This document shows positions 47,183 to 55,635 of a DNA stretch of 64,000 bases, in pieces (position 1 is the stretch's first letter; each line of letters starts with the position of its first letter). Both the position numbers and the translations under genes were made by a program. Below the pieces are notes generated by a model. The model was not told the origin of the DNA. It did not search any database and saw only the letters and a program-made list of their open reading frames with translations. The DNA comes from Pseudoxanthomonas helianthi (lineage in GTDB: Bacteria; Pseudomonadota; Gammaproteobacteria; Xanthomonadales; Xanthomonadaceae), in contig NZ_JAGKTC010000002.1 of NCBI RefSeq assembly GCF_017939625.1, positions 859,592 through 923,591 of the forward strand. Reading direction: 5' to 3'.

Positions 47183-48667
47183 TCAACTTGCGCTGGTTCC
47201 GTTCGCCAGGTGGCTGCGGCGGTAGCCGTACAGCCCGTACAGGATCAGGCCCAGCGCCGCCCAGACGACGAAGGTGATCTTCGCGGTCATGCTCAGGTTG
47301 ACGAACAGCAGCAGGCAGCCGGCGACCGCCAGCGGGCAGACGATCCATGCGAACGGCGTGCGGAACGGGCGGTGACGGTTTGGCTGGGTCTTGCGCAGCA
47401 CCAGCACGCCGATCGAGACCATCGCGAAGGCCAGCAGGGTGCCGGAGTTCGAGGTGTCGGCGAGGCGACCGACCGGCAGCAGGGCGGCGCACACCGACAC
47501 GACTGCGCCGGTGATCAGGGTGATCACGTGCGGGGTATGGAACTTCGAGTGCACCTTCGACAGGCCGTCCGGCAGCAGGCCGTCTCGCGACATGGTGAAG
47601 AACACACGGGTCTGGCCGAACATCATCATCAGGATGACCGAGGGCAGGGCCAGGATCGCGGCGATGCCGATCCAGTCGCCGATGCGGTTGTGGCCGAGCA
47701 GGCGCATCACGTGCGCCAGCGGTTCATGGCTGCACACCAGCGCTTCGGAGCCGACGCAGGCCGCGGCCATCGCCGGGGTGCCCGGATCCAGCGGCATGCC
47801 GTTGGGGCCGAGGATCGGCTGAGCACCGACCGAACCCGCCGCGCCGTAGCCGACCAGCAGGTAGAAGACCGTGCACACCAGCAGCGAGCCGATCAGGCCG
47901 ATCGGGATGTTGCGGTTCGGGTTCTTGGTTTCCTCGGCCGCGGTCGAGACCGCGTCGAAGCCGACGTAAGCAAAGAAGATCGACGCGGCCGCGCCGAGCA
48001 CGCCGACGCCGCCCATCGGACTGCCCCAGCCGCCGGGCAGGAAGGGTTCGAAGTTGTCGCCCTTCACCGCCGGTACGGCGAGGAAGATGAAGACGGTCAG
48101 CGCGATGATCTTGATCGCGACCAGCACGGCGTTGACCTTGGCGCTCTTCGAAGTACCGATGACCAGCAGCCCGGTGACCGCGACGCCGATCAGGAAGGCG
48201 AGGAGGTTGAACGTGCCGCCGGCGAAATAGCCGGTCTGCAGCCACGCGGGCAATGCCATGCCGTTGGCGGCGAGCAGGCCGTTCATGTAACCGGACCAGC
48301 CGACGCAGACCGTGGCCGCGCCGATGCCGTATTCCAGGCCCAAGGCCCAGCCGACGACCCAGGCGGTGAATTCGCCGAACACGCCGTAGCTGTAGGTATA
48401 GGCCGAACCCGACACCGGCACCATCGAGGCCAGTTCGGAATAGGCCAGCGCGGCCAGCGCGCACACCACGGCGGCGATGACGAAGGCCAGCATCATGCCC
48501 GGACCGGCCTTCTGCCCGGCTTCCGCCGTCAACACGAAGATGCCGGTGCCGATCACCGCGCCAATGCCCAACAAGGTCAGTTGCGTCGCGCCCAGCTGGC
48601 GCTTCAGCGACTTCTTTTCGGCGGTTTCAAGAATCTTGTCGAGCGGTTTGACGCGCCAAAAAAGCAT
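47183..48667 (-). CDS. APC family amino acid permease, copy 2
   Basis: A 494-residue permease of the same group as its neighbour, with LTLLGIGAVIGTGIFVLTAEAGQ in helix 1 and MVPVSGSAYTYSYGVFGEFTAWVVGW. About 12-14 helices are predicted. It has an extra extracytoplasmic loop around residues 285-320 (AQPILGPNGMPLDPGTPA, CVGSEALVC with two cysteines) absent in copy 1. The ATG at 48667 is preferred over a TTG six codons upstream. It is divergent from the NUDIX gene. Confidence 0.9.
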   Translation of the reverse strand: MLFWRVKPLDKILETAEKKSLKRQLGATQLTLLGIGAVIGTGIFVLTAEAGQKAGPGMMLAFVIAAVVCALAALAYSELASMVPVSGSAYTYSYGVFGEFTAWVVGWALGLEYGIGAATVCVGWSGYMNGLLAANGMALPAWLQTGYFAGGTFNLLAFLIGVAVTGLLVIGTSKSAKVNAVLVAIKIIALTVFIFLAVPAVKGDNFEPFLPGGWGSPMGGVGVLGAAASIFFAYVGFDAVSTAAEETKNPNRNIPIGLIGSLLVCTVFYLLVGYGAAGSVGAQPILGPNGMPLDPGTPAMAAACVGSEALVCSHEPLAHVMRLLGHNRIGDWIGIAAILALPSVILMMMFGQTRVFFTMSRDGLLPDGLSKVHSKFHTPHVITLITGAVVSVCAALLPVGRLADTSNSGTLLAFAMVSIGVLVLRKTQPNRHRPFRTPFAWIVCPLAVAGCLLLFVNLSMTAKITFVVWAALGLILYGLYGYRRSHLANGTSAS

Positions 48668-48803
48668 CGAGGTGTCCCCATTCAAGGCTGGCAGGCCGCG
48701 GCCGGAGGCGGCGCGGGCGGGTGCCGAACCTTACCCTGTTGCGATTTGGTTTCACAAGCACCGAACGCCACGGTCCGGCGATAATGCGTTCCTGAACAGG
48801 CGG

Positions 48804-49418
48804 ATGGACGCGGAGATCGCAGTGCAGCAACCCAGCTTGGCCGAGCAGTTGGCCGATTACCGGAGGCGTTGGCCGGCCGAGCACGAGGTCGCGGACCAGT
48901 TCCTCGCCCTGCTGGCCGACCCGGCCAACCCCTTCGTCCGCGAACGGCTCGAAGGCCATTTCACCGGCAGCGCCTGGCTGGTCAGCGGCGACAGCCGGCG
49001 CGTGCTGCTGACCCATCACCGCAAGCTGGACCGCTGGCTGCAGCTGGGCGGGCATGCCGACGGCGACACCGACCTGGCGCAGGTGGCGCTGAAGGAAGCC
49101 GGGGAGGAATCCGGCCTGGACGACCTGCGCGTGGAGGCGGAAGGAATCTTCGACCTCGACCGGCACTGGATTCCGGAACGCTGCGACGTGCCCGGCCACT
49201 GGCATTACGACGTGCGCTATGTCGTGCGCGCCGGCGACAACGAGGACTATGTGGTCGGCGAGGAGTCGCTCGACCTGGCCTGGCGGGAAATCGCGCCGCT
49301 CGCCGATGAAACGGACGAGTCGCTCGGTCGCATGGCGCGCAAATGGCTGGCGCTTCCCTTCTCCCACCGGGATCGAAGCCGCCCCAAGCGGCTGAGGGTG
49401 GCGCGCAGCGCCGGATGA
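48804..49418 (+). CDS. NUDIX hydrolase
   Basis: A 204-residue NUDIX-fold hydrolase. The box reads GHADGDTDLAQVALKEAGEESGL: the REUXEEXGU half is conserved (with Lys for Arg), but the first Glu of GX5E is Thr, as seen in a subgroup with GGHADGDTD. Substrate is unknown. A GTG at 48822 with a GGAG box 6 nt upstream is an alternative start. The last 15 or so residues (SRPKRLRVARSAG) are encoded by intergenic-type repeat sequence, so the natural C-terminus has been extended by a repeat. Confidence 0.82.
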   Translation: MDAEIAVQQPSLAEQLADYRRRWPAEHEVADQFLALLADPANPFVRERLEGHFTGSAWLVSGDSRRVLLTHHRKLDRWLQLGGHADGDTDLAQVALKEAGEESGLDDLRVEAEGIFDLDRHWIPERCDVPGHWHYDVRYVVRAGDNEDYVVGEESLDLAWREIAPLADETDESLGRMARKWLALPFSHRDRSRPKRLRVARSAG

Positions 49419-49545
49419 GGGCGTACAAGTTCCGGCGCTGGTTGGGTCTGAGCGGCGTGGAAAGCTACGCCCTCATCCGCCCCGTCGGGGCACACCCGAC
49501 TCAAGCATTCGAGGGCAGGCTCTTCTCCCGAGAGGAGAAGGAAGA
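49370..49545. repeat. Composite hairpin repeats after the NUDIX gene
   Basis: Modules seen after serS recur here: AAGCCGCCCCAAGCGGCT, GGTGGCGCGCAGCGCCGG, and (in inverse) CCCGACTCAAGCATTCGAGG followed by GCAGGCTCTTCTCCC. The block overlaps the 3' end of the NUDIX reading frame and fills the gap to the HAD gene. Confidence 0.75.
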
Positions 49546-49551
49546 ATCGCC

Positions 49552-50235
49552 TCAGCTGCGCGCGACGACTTCGTCGATGTGCCGCAGCAGCCCCGCCGGA
49601 TCTTCGTAGACGCGGAACGCGCCGGCGCGTTCCAGTTCTTCCTGCCCGTAGCCGCCCGACAACAGTCCGATGCCGAGCGCGCGGGCGCGTTGCGCGGCGA
49701 GCATGTCCCAGATGCTGTCGCCGATCACCAGCGATTGCGCAATGTCCACGCCCAGCCGCTCCGCGGCGGCGATGAACAGATCGGGATCGGGCTTGGCGTG
49801 GCGGACCTGGTCGCGGGTCACCACCGGCACGCGCGCCGGGTCGACGCCGAGCGCCTCGATGTTGCGCGCGGCGGTTTCCATGCGCCCGCTGGTGGCGATG
49901 CCCCAGGGAATGCCTTCCCGGTCGAGGAAGGCCAGCAACTCGCGCGCGCCGGGCAACGGCTTGACCGGGCTTTGCGCGGACAGCCGCGCATACGCGGCCG
50001 CATGCGAAGCGCGCATCCGCGCCAGGCGTTCCTCGGTGATGTCCTGCCCGGTTTCGCGCAGCAGGATGTTGGCGAACAAGCCGCCGCTCATGCCGATCTT
50101 GCGATGGATGCGCCACACCGCCAGGTCCACGCCTTCGTGGTCCAGCGCTTCCTTCCACGCCAGCACGTGCTGGTAGACGCTGTCGACCAGGGTGCCGTCG
50201 AGGTCGAACAGGAAAGCCGTGGTGGCGCGTGACAT
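49552..50235 (-). CDS. HAD family hydrolase
   Basis: A 227-residue HAD phosphatase of the beta-phosphoglucomutase/Gph-like subgroup. Motif I is FLFDLDGTLVDS (Asp11, Asp13), the cap lies at about 18-95, then motif II ATSGR, the Lys in HAKPDPDLF and motif IV VIGDSIWDMLAA. It lies 18 bp downstream of serA on the same strand, so it may be co-transcribed, and it might serve as a phosphatase in serine or general metabolism. The substrate is not known. Confidence 0.88.
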   Translation of the reverse strand: MSRATTAFLFDLDGTLVDSVYQHVLAWKEALDHEGVDLAVWRIHRKIGMSGGLFANILLRETGQDITEERLARMRASHAAAYARLSAQSPVKPLPGARELLAFLDREGIPWGIATSGRMETAARNIEALGVDPARVPVVTRDQVRHAKPDPDLFIAAAERLGVDIAQSLVIGDSIWDMLAAQRARALGIGLLSGGYGQEELERAGAFRVYEDPAGLLRHIDEVVARS

Positions 50236-50253
50236 GAAGGCGTACCTCGATGG

Positions 50254-51495
50254 CTAGTACAGGACGCGCGTGCGCAGGGTGCCGTCGATCCCGGCCAGCG
50301 CATCGCGCAGGCCGGTGGCCTGTTCCTCGGTCGCGGTCACGTCGATGACCACGTAGCCGACCTTCGGGTCGGTGCGCAGGAACTGGCCGTCGATGTTGAC
50401 GTTGCGCTCGCGGAAGATGTCGTTGATCCGCGACAGCACGCCGGGCACGTTGCGGTGGATGTGCAGGATGCGGCGGCTGCCGTCGTGGCCGGGCAGGGTG
50501 ACTTCGGGGAAATTCACCGCCGACAGCGTGCTGCCGTTGTCGCTGTAGCGCACCAGCTTGGCCGCCACCTCGATGCCGATGTTGTCTTGCGCCTCCAGCG
50601 TGCTGCCGCCGACGTGCGGGGTCAGGATCACGTTGTCGCGGCCGCGCAATGGAGATTCGAATTCGTCGCCGTTGCCCTTCGGCTCGACCGGGAACACGTC
50701 CACCGCCGCGCCGCCGACCTGGCCGGAATCCAGCGCCGCGGCCAGCGCGTCGATGTCGACCACGCTGCCGCGCGAGGCGTTGATCAGGTGCGCGCCGCGC
50801 TTCATCGCGGCGATCTGTGCCGCGCCGAACATGTCCTTGGTGGCCGGCGTTTCCGGCACGTGCAGGGTCACCACGTCGCTGCGTTCCAGCAGGTCCTGCA
50901 GGCCGGCGGCGGAGCGCGCGTTGCCCAGCGACAGCTTGGTTTCGATGTCGTGGAAGATCACGTTCATGCCGATCGCCTCGGCCAGCACGCCGACCTGGGT
51001 GCCGATGTGGCCGTAGCCGATGATGCCCAGGGTCTTGCCGCGCGCCTCGTGGCTGCCTTCGGCCGACTTCGACCAGCCGCCGCGATGGCATTCGGCGTTC
51101 TTCTGCGGCACGCCGCGCAACAGCATCACCGTCTGCGCGATGACCAGCTCGGCCACGCTGCGGGTATTGGAATAGGGCGCGTTGAACACCGGGATGCCGG
51201 CCAGCTCCGCCGCATCCAGGTCGACCTGGTTGGTGCCGATGCAGAAGCAGCCGGCGGCGATCAGGCGGCGCGCCTGGGCCAGCACGTCGGCGGTCAACTG
51301 GGTGCGCGAACGCAGGCCGACGATGTGCGCTTCGGCAATGCGCGCCTTCAGCTCGTCTTCCGGCAGGGCCTTGGTGAGGTATTCGATCTGCGAGTAGCCA
51401 GCCGCCTTGAAGGTTTCCACGGCAGTCTGGCTGACCCCCTCCAGCAACAGCACGCGGATGTCCTGCTTCGGGTACGAGGTCTTCTTGTTCGACAT
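50254..51495 (-). CDS. serA: D-3-phosphoglycerate dehydrogenase
   Basis: NAD-dependent first enzyme of serine synthesis, 413 residues, the length of the E. coli type with one ACT domain. GIIGYGHIGTQVGVLAEAIG is the Rossmann motif, and RGSVVDIDALAAAL and LTPHVGGSTLEAQ carry the catalytic Arg/Glu/His set. The C-terminal ACT domain (about 340-413) ends TLRTRVLY and gives serine feedback. Related SerA enzymes also reduce 2-oxoglutarate to D-2-hydroxyglutarate, which fits the divergent flavoprotein gene next door. Confidence 0.97.
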   Translation of the reverse strand: MSNKKTSYPKQDIRVLLLEGVSQTAVETFKAAGYSQIEYLTKALPEDELKARIAEAHIVGLRSRTQLTADVLAQARRLIAAGCFCIGTNQVDLDAAELAGIPVFNAPYSNTRSVAELVIAQTVMLLRGVPQKNAECHRGGWSKSAEGSHEARGKTLGIIGYGHIGTQVGVLAEAIGMNVIFHDIETKLSLGNARSAAGLQDLLERSDVVTLHVPETPATKDMFGAAQIAAMKRGAHLINASRGSVVDIDALAAALDSGQVGGAAVDVFPVEPKGNGDEFESPLRGRDNVILTPHVGGSTLEAQDNIGIEVAAKLVRYSDNGSTLSAVNFPEVTLPGHDGSRRILHIHRNVPGVLSRINDIFRERNVNIDGQFLRTDPKVGYVVIDVTATEEQATGLRDALAGIDGTLRTRVLY

Positions 51496-51702
51496 TGCGG
51501 GGGTGCTGGAAACGAGCGGAGGAAGGGCCTGTCACTATGCCAGATATCGCCCCGCATTGGTGCGGTGCGTCAGTGGTGTCCGGACGCATAAACGACTGAT
51601 CCGGCGATGGTTTCGCGGGCAACCGTCGCATCGCCATCGCGTAGCTGGACGCAGCGCAGCATCGCTGGCACGCTGCACTCCCTCACGTTGCTTCGCCTCG
51701 CC

Positions 51703-53091
51703 ATGACCGACCCGCGCCTCGACGCCCTGCGCCAAGCCGCGCCCGCGCTGCGCCTGAAAACCGATCCCGCCGACCTGGAGCATTACGGCCGCGACTGGAC
51801 CCGGCGCTGGACGCCGGCGCCGCTGGCCATCGCCTTGCCCGGCAATGTCGAGGAAGTGCAGGCGGTGGTGCGCTGGGCCAACCAGCAAGGCGTGGCCATC
51901 GTGCCTTCCGGCGGGCGCACCGGTTTGTCGGGTGGCGCGGTCGCGGCGAACGGCGAGCTGGTGTTGAGCCTGGAGCGGATGAACCAGGCGCTCGCTTTCG
52001 ATCCGGTCGACCGCACCCTGACCGTGCAGGCGGGCATGCCGCTGGAAGCCGTGCACAACGGGGCGCGCGAGCACGGCCTGCAGTACCCGGTCGATTTCGC
52101 CGCGCGCGGTTCCTGTTCGATCGGCGGCAACATCGCCACCAACGCCGGCGGCATCCGGGTGATCCGCTACGGCAATACGCGGGAATGGATCGCTGGGCTG
52201 AAGGTCGTTGCCGGCACAGGCGACGTGCTCGACCTCAACCGCGGCCTGATCAAGAATTCCAGCGGCTACGACCTGCGCCAGTTGCTGATCGGCAGCGAGG
52301 GCACGCTGGGCATCGTGGTCGAAGCGACGCTGCGCCTGACCGATCCGCCCCCGCCGAGCAACGTGATGCTGCTGGCGTTGCCGTCGTTCGAAGTGCTGAT
52401 GCAGGTGTTCGCCGCGTTCCGCCAGCGCCTGCAACTGGAGGCGTTCGAATTCTTCACCGACGTGGCGCTGAAGCACGTGCTGGCGCACGGCGCGCAGAAG
52501 CCGTTCGACGAAATCCATCCGTTCTACGTGGTCGCCGAATTCGCCAGCGGCGACGAGGCCACCGAAGCCGCGGCGATGGCGGCGTTCGAGCACGGCATGG
52601 AGCAGGGCTGGATCGTCGACGGAGTGATCTCGCAGTCCGGTGCGCAGGCCGCGCAGTTGTGGCGCTTGCGCGAAGGCATCACCGAGTCGCTGGCGCGCTA
52701 CAAGCCGTACAAGAACGACGTGTCGGTACGTATCTCGGCGATGCCGGCGTTCCTGGCCGAAACACAGCAATTATTGAGCGAGGCCTATCCGCATTTCGAA
52801 GTGGTGTGGTTCGGCCACATCGGCGACGGCAACCTGCACATCAACGTGCTGAAGCCGGACGACGTGGCCGACGCCGATTTCATCGCCGCCTGCGAACAGG
52901 TCACCAAGCTGCTGGCCGACTGCCTGCGTCGCCACGGCGGCAGCATCTCGGCCGAGCATGGCATCGGCCTGGTCAAGAAACCGTACCTCGGCAGTACCCG
53001 CAGCGACGCGGAAGTCGCGTTGATGCGCGGGGTCAAGCATGTGTTCGATCCGAACGGGGTGCTGAATCCGGGCAAGCTGTTCGATCCCTGA
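51703..53091 (+). CDS. FAD-linked D-2-hydroxyglutarate dehydrogenase-like oxidoreductase
   Basis: A 462-residue flavoprotein of the GlcD/D2HGDH/DLD family. The PCMH FAD domain covers about residues 35-215 (VPSGGRTGLSGGAVA, GSCSIGGNIATNAGGIRVIRYG, LIGSEGTLGIV). The C-terminal domain has the metal-site motif HIGDGNLHINV and SAEHGIGLVKK. In Pseudomonas stutzeri, a D-2-hydroxyglutarate dehydrogenase partners SerA by removing D-2-hydroxyglutarate. The divergent serA here supports that role over glycolate or lactate oxidation. The ATG at 51703 starts the conserved region. Confidence 0.85.
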   Translation: MTDPRLDALRQAAPALRLKTDPADLEHYGRDWTRRWTPAPLAIALPGNVEEVQAVVRWANQQGVAIVPSGGRTGLSGGAVAANGELVLSLERMNQALAFDPVDRTLTVQAGMPLEAVHNGAREHGLQYPVDFAARGSCSIGGNIATNAGGIRVIRYGNTREWIAGLKVVAGTGDVLDLNRGLIKNSSGYDLRQLLIGSEGTLGIVVEATLRLTDPPPPSNVMLLALPSFEVLMQVFAAFRQRLQLEAFEFFTDVALKHVLAHGAQKPFDEIHPFYVVAEFASGDEATEAAAMAAFEHGMEQGWIVDGVISQSGAQAAQLWRLREGITESLARYKPYKNDVSVRISAMPAFLAETQQLLSEAYPHFEVVWFGHIGDGNLHINVLKPDDVADADFIAACEQVTKLLADCLRRHGGSISAEHGIGLVKKPYLGSTRSDAEVALMRGVKHVFDPNGVLNPGKLFDP

Positions 53092-53113
53092 GGCGGAATT
53101 CATGACGTTGGGC

Positions 53114-53198
53114 GTGGGAGCGACGTAAGTCGCGAAAGCTTCCGAGGCCTCCTGCCTAAGATCGCGGCAGGCGAATTCGCGACTTACGTCGCTGCCAC
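53114..53198. repeat. Paired inverted repeat (23-nt arms, one mismatch)
   Basis: The arm at 53114-53136 (GTGGGAGCGACGTAAGTCGC plus GAA) recurs in inverse at 53176-53198 with one mismatch. It lies after the D2HGDH-like gene and is nearly the same unit as at 19511-19598. Confidence 0.9.
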
Positions 53199-53306
53199 GG
53201 CGGTAATAAATTGGCTTCCGCTTGCCTGGATTCAGGCGAACGCACGCATTTGCGGTTAGTCTTCCCGCACCCGCCCACCGGGCCCACGCAAACCGAGACG
53301 CACTCC

Positions 53307-53606
53307 ATGTCCCGATCCCTCCTCGTTGTCGCCCTGCTGGCTGTTTCCGTTCCCGCATTCGCCAGCAGTTTCGCCGGCAGTTCGGCCGGCGCTTCCTCGG
53401 CCGGTTCGTCGGCGTCGTCCGACAGCTCGTCCGGCGACGACAAGGTCGTGCTGCAGGCCCGCGACGACGCGGCCAGCTTCGTCGCCAGCGAAGGCCGCAT
53501 CCGCGGCGCCCGCCTCGAGGCCGCGCTGCGCCAGCTGCGCGAACGCCACGCCGGCGCGCGCGAGGCCAGCGACATGCAGCTCGCGCAGGCCATCCTGGCC
53601 CGGTGA
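53307..53606 (+). CDS. Exported DUF2388-like small protein
   Basis: A 99-residue protein with a signal peptide (MSRSLLVVALLAVSVPAFA) and a very Ser/Ala/Gly-rich stretch (SSFAGSSAGASSAGSSASS), followed by an acidic then helical C-terminal half (DDAASFVASEGRIRGARLEAAL). This composition and size match the DUF2388 family of Pseudomonas and Xanthomonads. It overlaps the next gene (DUF4105) by GTGA, so the two are translated together. Location is periplasmic or outer. No function is known. Confidence 0.7.
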   Translation: MSRSLLVVALLAVSVPAFASSFAGSSAGASSAGSSASSDSSSGDDKVVLQARDDAASFVASEGRIRGARLEAALRQLRERHAGAREASDMQLAQAILAR

Positions 53607-55456
53607 ACCCCTGCCGCCGGGCAGGGCGGTTCGCCCTCGCGGCATGGCTGGCGTGCGTTGCGTCGCCGGCATCGGCCTCGTTGTTGCGCATCGACGCGGC
53701 GAACCTGTCGCCGGCACAGCGCGAGGCCACGCAACAGATCATCGATGAAACCGAGCGGCGCCTGCCGCCGCCGTGGCGCGAATCGCTGCCCGATGGGCTG
53801 ACCCTGCAATGGCGCGATGACCTGCCTGCGGAAGTGCACGGGCGGGCGAAGTCGCAGCGATTGTGGCTGCGGCGTTCGCTGCTCGAGGGCTGGATGGCGC
53901 GACCGGCGAACGCGGGCGCCGACGATCCGGCGACGCGTGCGGCGCTGTCCGCGCTGATCCACGAACTGGCCCATTTCCACGACCGTTCGCCGCAAGGGCG
54001 GCTGTCGCGCGATCCACGCCTGCTCGACCTGGCCGGCTGGCAGGCGCGGCCGCTGCATTTCGGCCTGCGCAGCGCGAAGAACCCGTTCACCGATCGCACA
54101 CCGGACCGCTACGAGCTGGCCAGCCCGAAGGAATTCGTCGCGGTCAACCTGGAATGGTTCCTGCTCGACCCGCAATACGCCTGCCGGCGTCCGGCGCTGT
54201 TCCGCTATTTCGCCGGGCATTTCCATTGGCAACCGGCGGCGGCCGAATGCGCGCCGGGGCAGGTGTTCCTGCAGACCGATCCGGATTTCGCCAGGTCCGG
54301 GTTCGAACGGATCGATCCGGCGCGCCTCTACGCGGTCGACTACCTGCTCGCCGAAGGCAACGAGGAGACCATGAGCCGCTGGGGCCACAGCATGCTGCGG
54401 CTGGTGGTGTGCGCGCCCGGCCGCGCGCCGGGTCCCGATTGCCGGCTGGACTTGCAATACCACCGGGTGCTGTCGTTCCGCGCCTTCGTCGGCGACGTGC
54501 AGATCTCCGGCTGGCGCGGGCTGACCGGACGCTATCCGTCGCGATTGTTCCTGTTGCCGCTGGACCAGGTCGTCGACGAATACACCAAGACCGAACTACG
54601 CGGCCTGCAGTCCATCCCGCTGCGCTTGCAGCGAAGCGAACTGGACGAATTATTGGAACGCGCCGCGCAACTGCACTGGAGCTACGACGGCCGCTACTAC
54701 TTCGTCGGCAACAACTGCGCGGTCGAAACCTGGAAGCTGCTGCACGACGGTGTGCCGCGCCTGGCTTCCGAACCCTTGCGCAGCATCACCCCGACCGGCC
54801 TGCTGCGGAAGCTGGAACGAGCCGGCGTCGCCGATGCCTCGGTACTGGACGATCGCGACGGGGCCCTGCGGCAGGGGTATTACTTCGAACCGATGAGCGC
54901 GCGCTACCAGTCGATGTACGAGATCGCGCGCGCATCGCTGGGATTGCCGCAAGCGAAGGTCGAGAACTGGCTGGAGCTGCCACCCTCACAGCGCTCGACA
55001 TGGTTGCCGAAGGCGGATCTCCGTGCCGGCGCCGCATTGCTGCTTCTGGAGGAGGCGGCGTTGCGCCGCGAGGAGCTGAAGGCGCGGGACGCGATCAAGC
55101 GTCAACTGCTGGAGCCCGATGCGGCGCAGCGCAAGCGCAGCGCGCAGGCGCGCGATGCGGTGCGGGACGTGCTCGCGCGCGAGGCGATGCTGATGCGGCC
55201 GGCGGCATTGGGCGGCGAAGGATATGGCCTGCCGCAGCAGGAACGCGACGCCTTGCAGGCGCGTGCCGCCGAGCTCTCGATGCGGGTGAAGGCGGATTGG
55301 CAAGACCTGCGCCAGGCTGCGCGCGATGGCTTGCCATCGTCGCAGCGCGAGGCGCTCGCGGGGATAGAAAAGAACCTGGCGACGCTCGGTACGCGCTTGC
55401 GCGAATTGAACCGGACGCAGGGCGGTTTGCAGCTGCCGGAGGCCGGAGCCCCGTAG
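53603..55456 (+). CDS. DUF4105 family exported protein with HELAH motif
   Basis: A 617-residue protein with a signal peptide (about residues 1-26). The N-terminal part contains HELAH at 120-124, an HExxH zinc-protease-like sequence. The central part is the DUF4105 domain: EETMSRWGHSMLRL, then YYFVGNNCAVETWKLL near 364-379, similar to the NlpC/P60-related pattern with His and Cys. The last 150 residues are helical and rich in Arg, Glu and Ala. Start is a GTG at 53603 overlapping the DUF2388 gene. It may be a periplasmic cysteine or metal hydrolase acting on the envelope, but this is not established. Confidence 0.8.
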   Translation: MNPCRRAGRFALAAWLACVASPASASLLRIDAANLSPAQREATQQIIDETERRLPPPWRESLPDGLTLQWRDDLPAEVHGRAKSQRLWLRRSLLEGWMARPANAGADDPATRAALSALIHELAHFHDRSPQGRLSRDPRLLDLAGWQARPLHFGLRSAKNPFTDRTPDRYELASPKEFVAVNLEWFLLDPQYACRRPALFRYFAGHFHWQPAAAECAPGQVFLQTDPDFARSGFERIDPARLYAVDYLLAEGNEETMSRWGHSMLRLVVCAPGRAPGPDCRLDLQYHRVLSFRAFVGDVQISGWRGLTGRYPSRLFLLPLDQVVDEYTKTELRGLQSIPLRLQRSELDELLERAAQLHWSYDGRYYFVGNNCAVETWKLLHDGVPRLASEPLRSITPTGLLRKLERAGVADASVLDDRDGALRQGYYFEPMSARYQSMYEIARASLGLPQAKVENWLELPPSQRSTWLPKADLRAGAALLLLEEAALRREELKARDAIKRQLLEPDAAQRKRSAQARDAVRDVLAREAMLMRPAALGGEGYGLPQQERDALQARAAELSMRVKADWQDLRQAARDGLPSSQREALAGIEKNLATLGTRLRELNRTQGGLQLPEAGAP

Positions 55457-55503
55457 CCGGAGCATTCCTCCGGCGCGGTCTCCTGCATGAGCGGAATTTG
55501 TAG

Positions 55504-55521
55504 AGCCGAGCATGCTCGGCT
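55504..55521. repeat. GTAGAGCCGAGC hairpin
   Basis: AGCCGAG and CTCGGCT around CATG form a perfect 7-bp stem with the usual GTAG left end (TGTAGAGCCGAGC). It resembles a single arm of the repeat doublets. Confidence 0.6.
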
Positions 55522-55552
55522 GCGGTTGCTGTTGCCTTTGCTTGGCAGTCTT

Positions 55553-55618
55553 AGGGTGGGCACGTTTTTTGTGCCCACCATTCATCGTGCGGGTGGGCAC
55601 AAAAAACGTGCCCACCCT
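55553..55618. repeat. 27-bp perfect inverted repeat pair
   Basis: The arm at 55553-55579 (AGGGTGGGCACGTTTTTTGT plus GCCCACC) is exactly repeated in inverse at 55592-55618. Each arm is itself a hairpin (GGTGGGCAC...GTGCCCACC). It lies between convergent DUF4105 and efpL genes; the T6/A6 tracts are in the hairpin loops. A single-arm relative is at 1904-1928. Confidence 0.95.
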
Positions 55619-55635
55619 ACAACCTGCGTCGCGAA

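Noticed and set aside
45692-48784. A 1030-codon open frame on the plus strand opposite the two permeases
   Set aside because: It is the antisense shadow of two strongly conserved membrane permeases in high-G+C DNA. Its product is a low-complexity His/Gln/Arg/Asp-rich chain without known domains.
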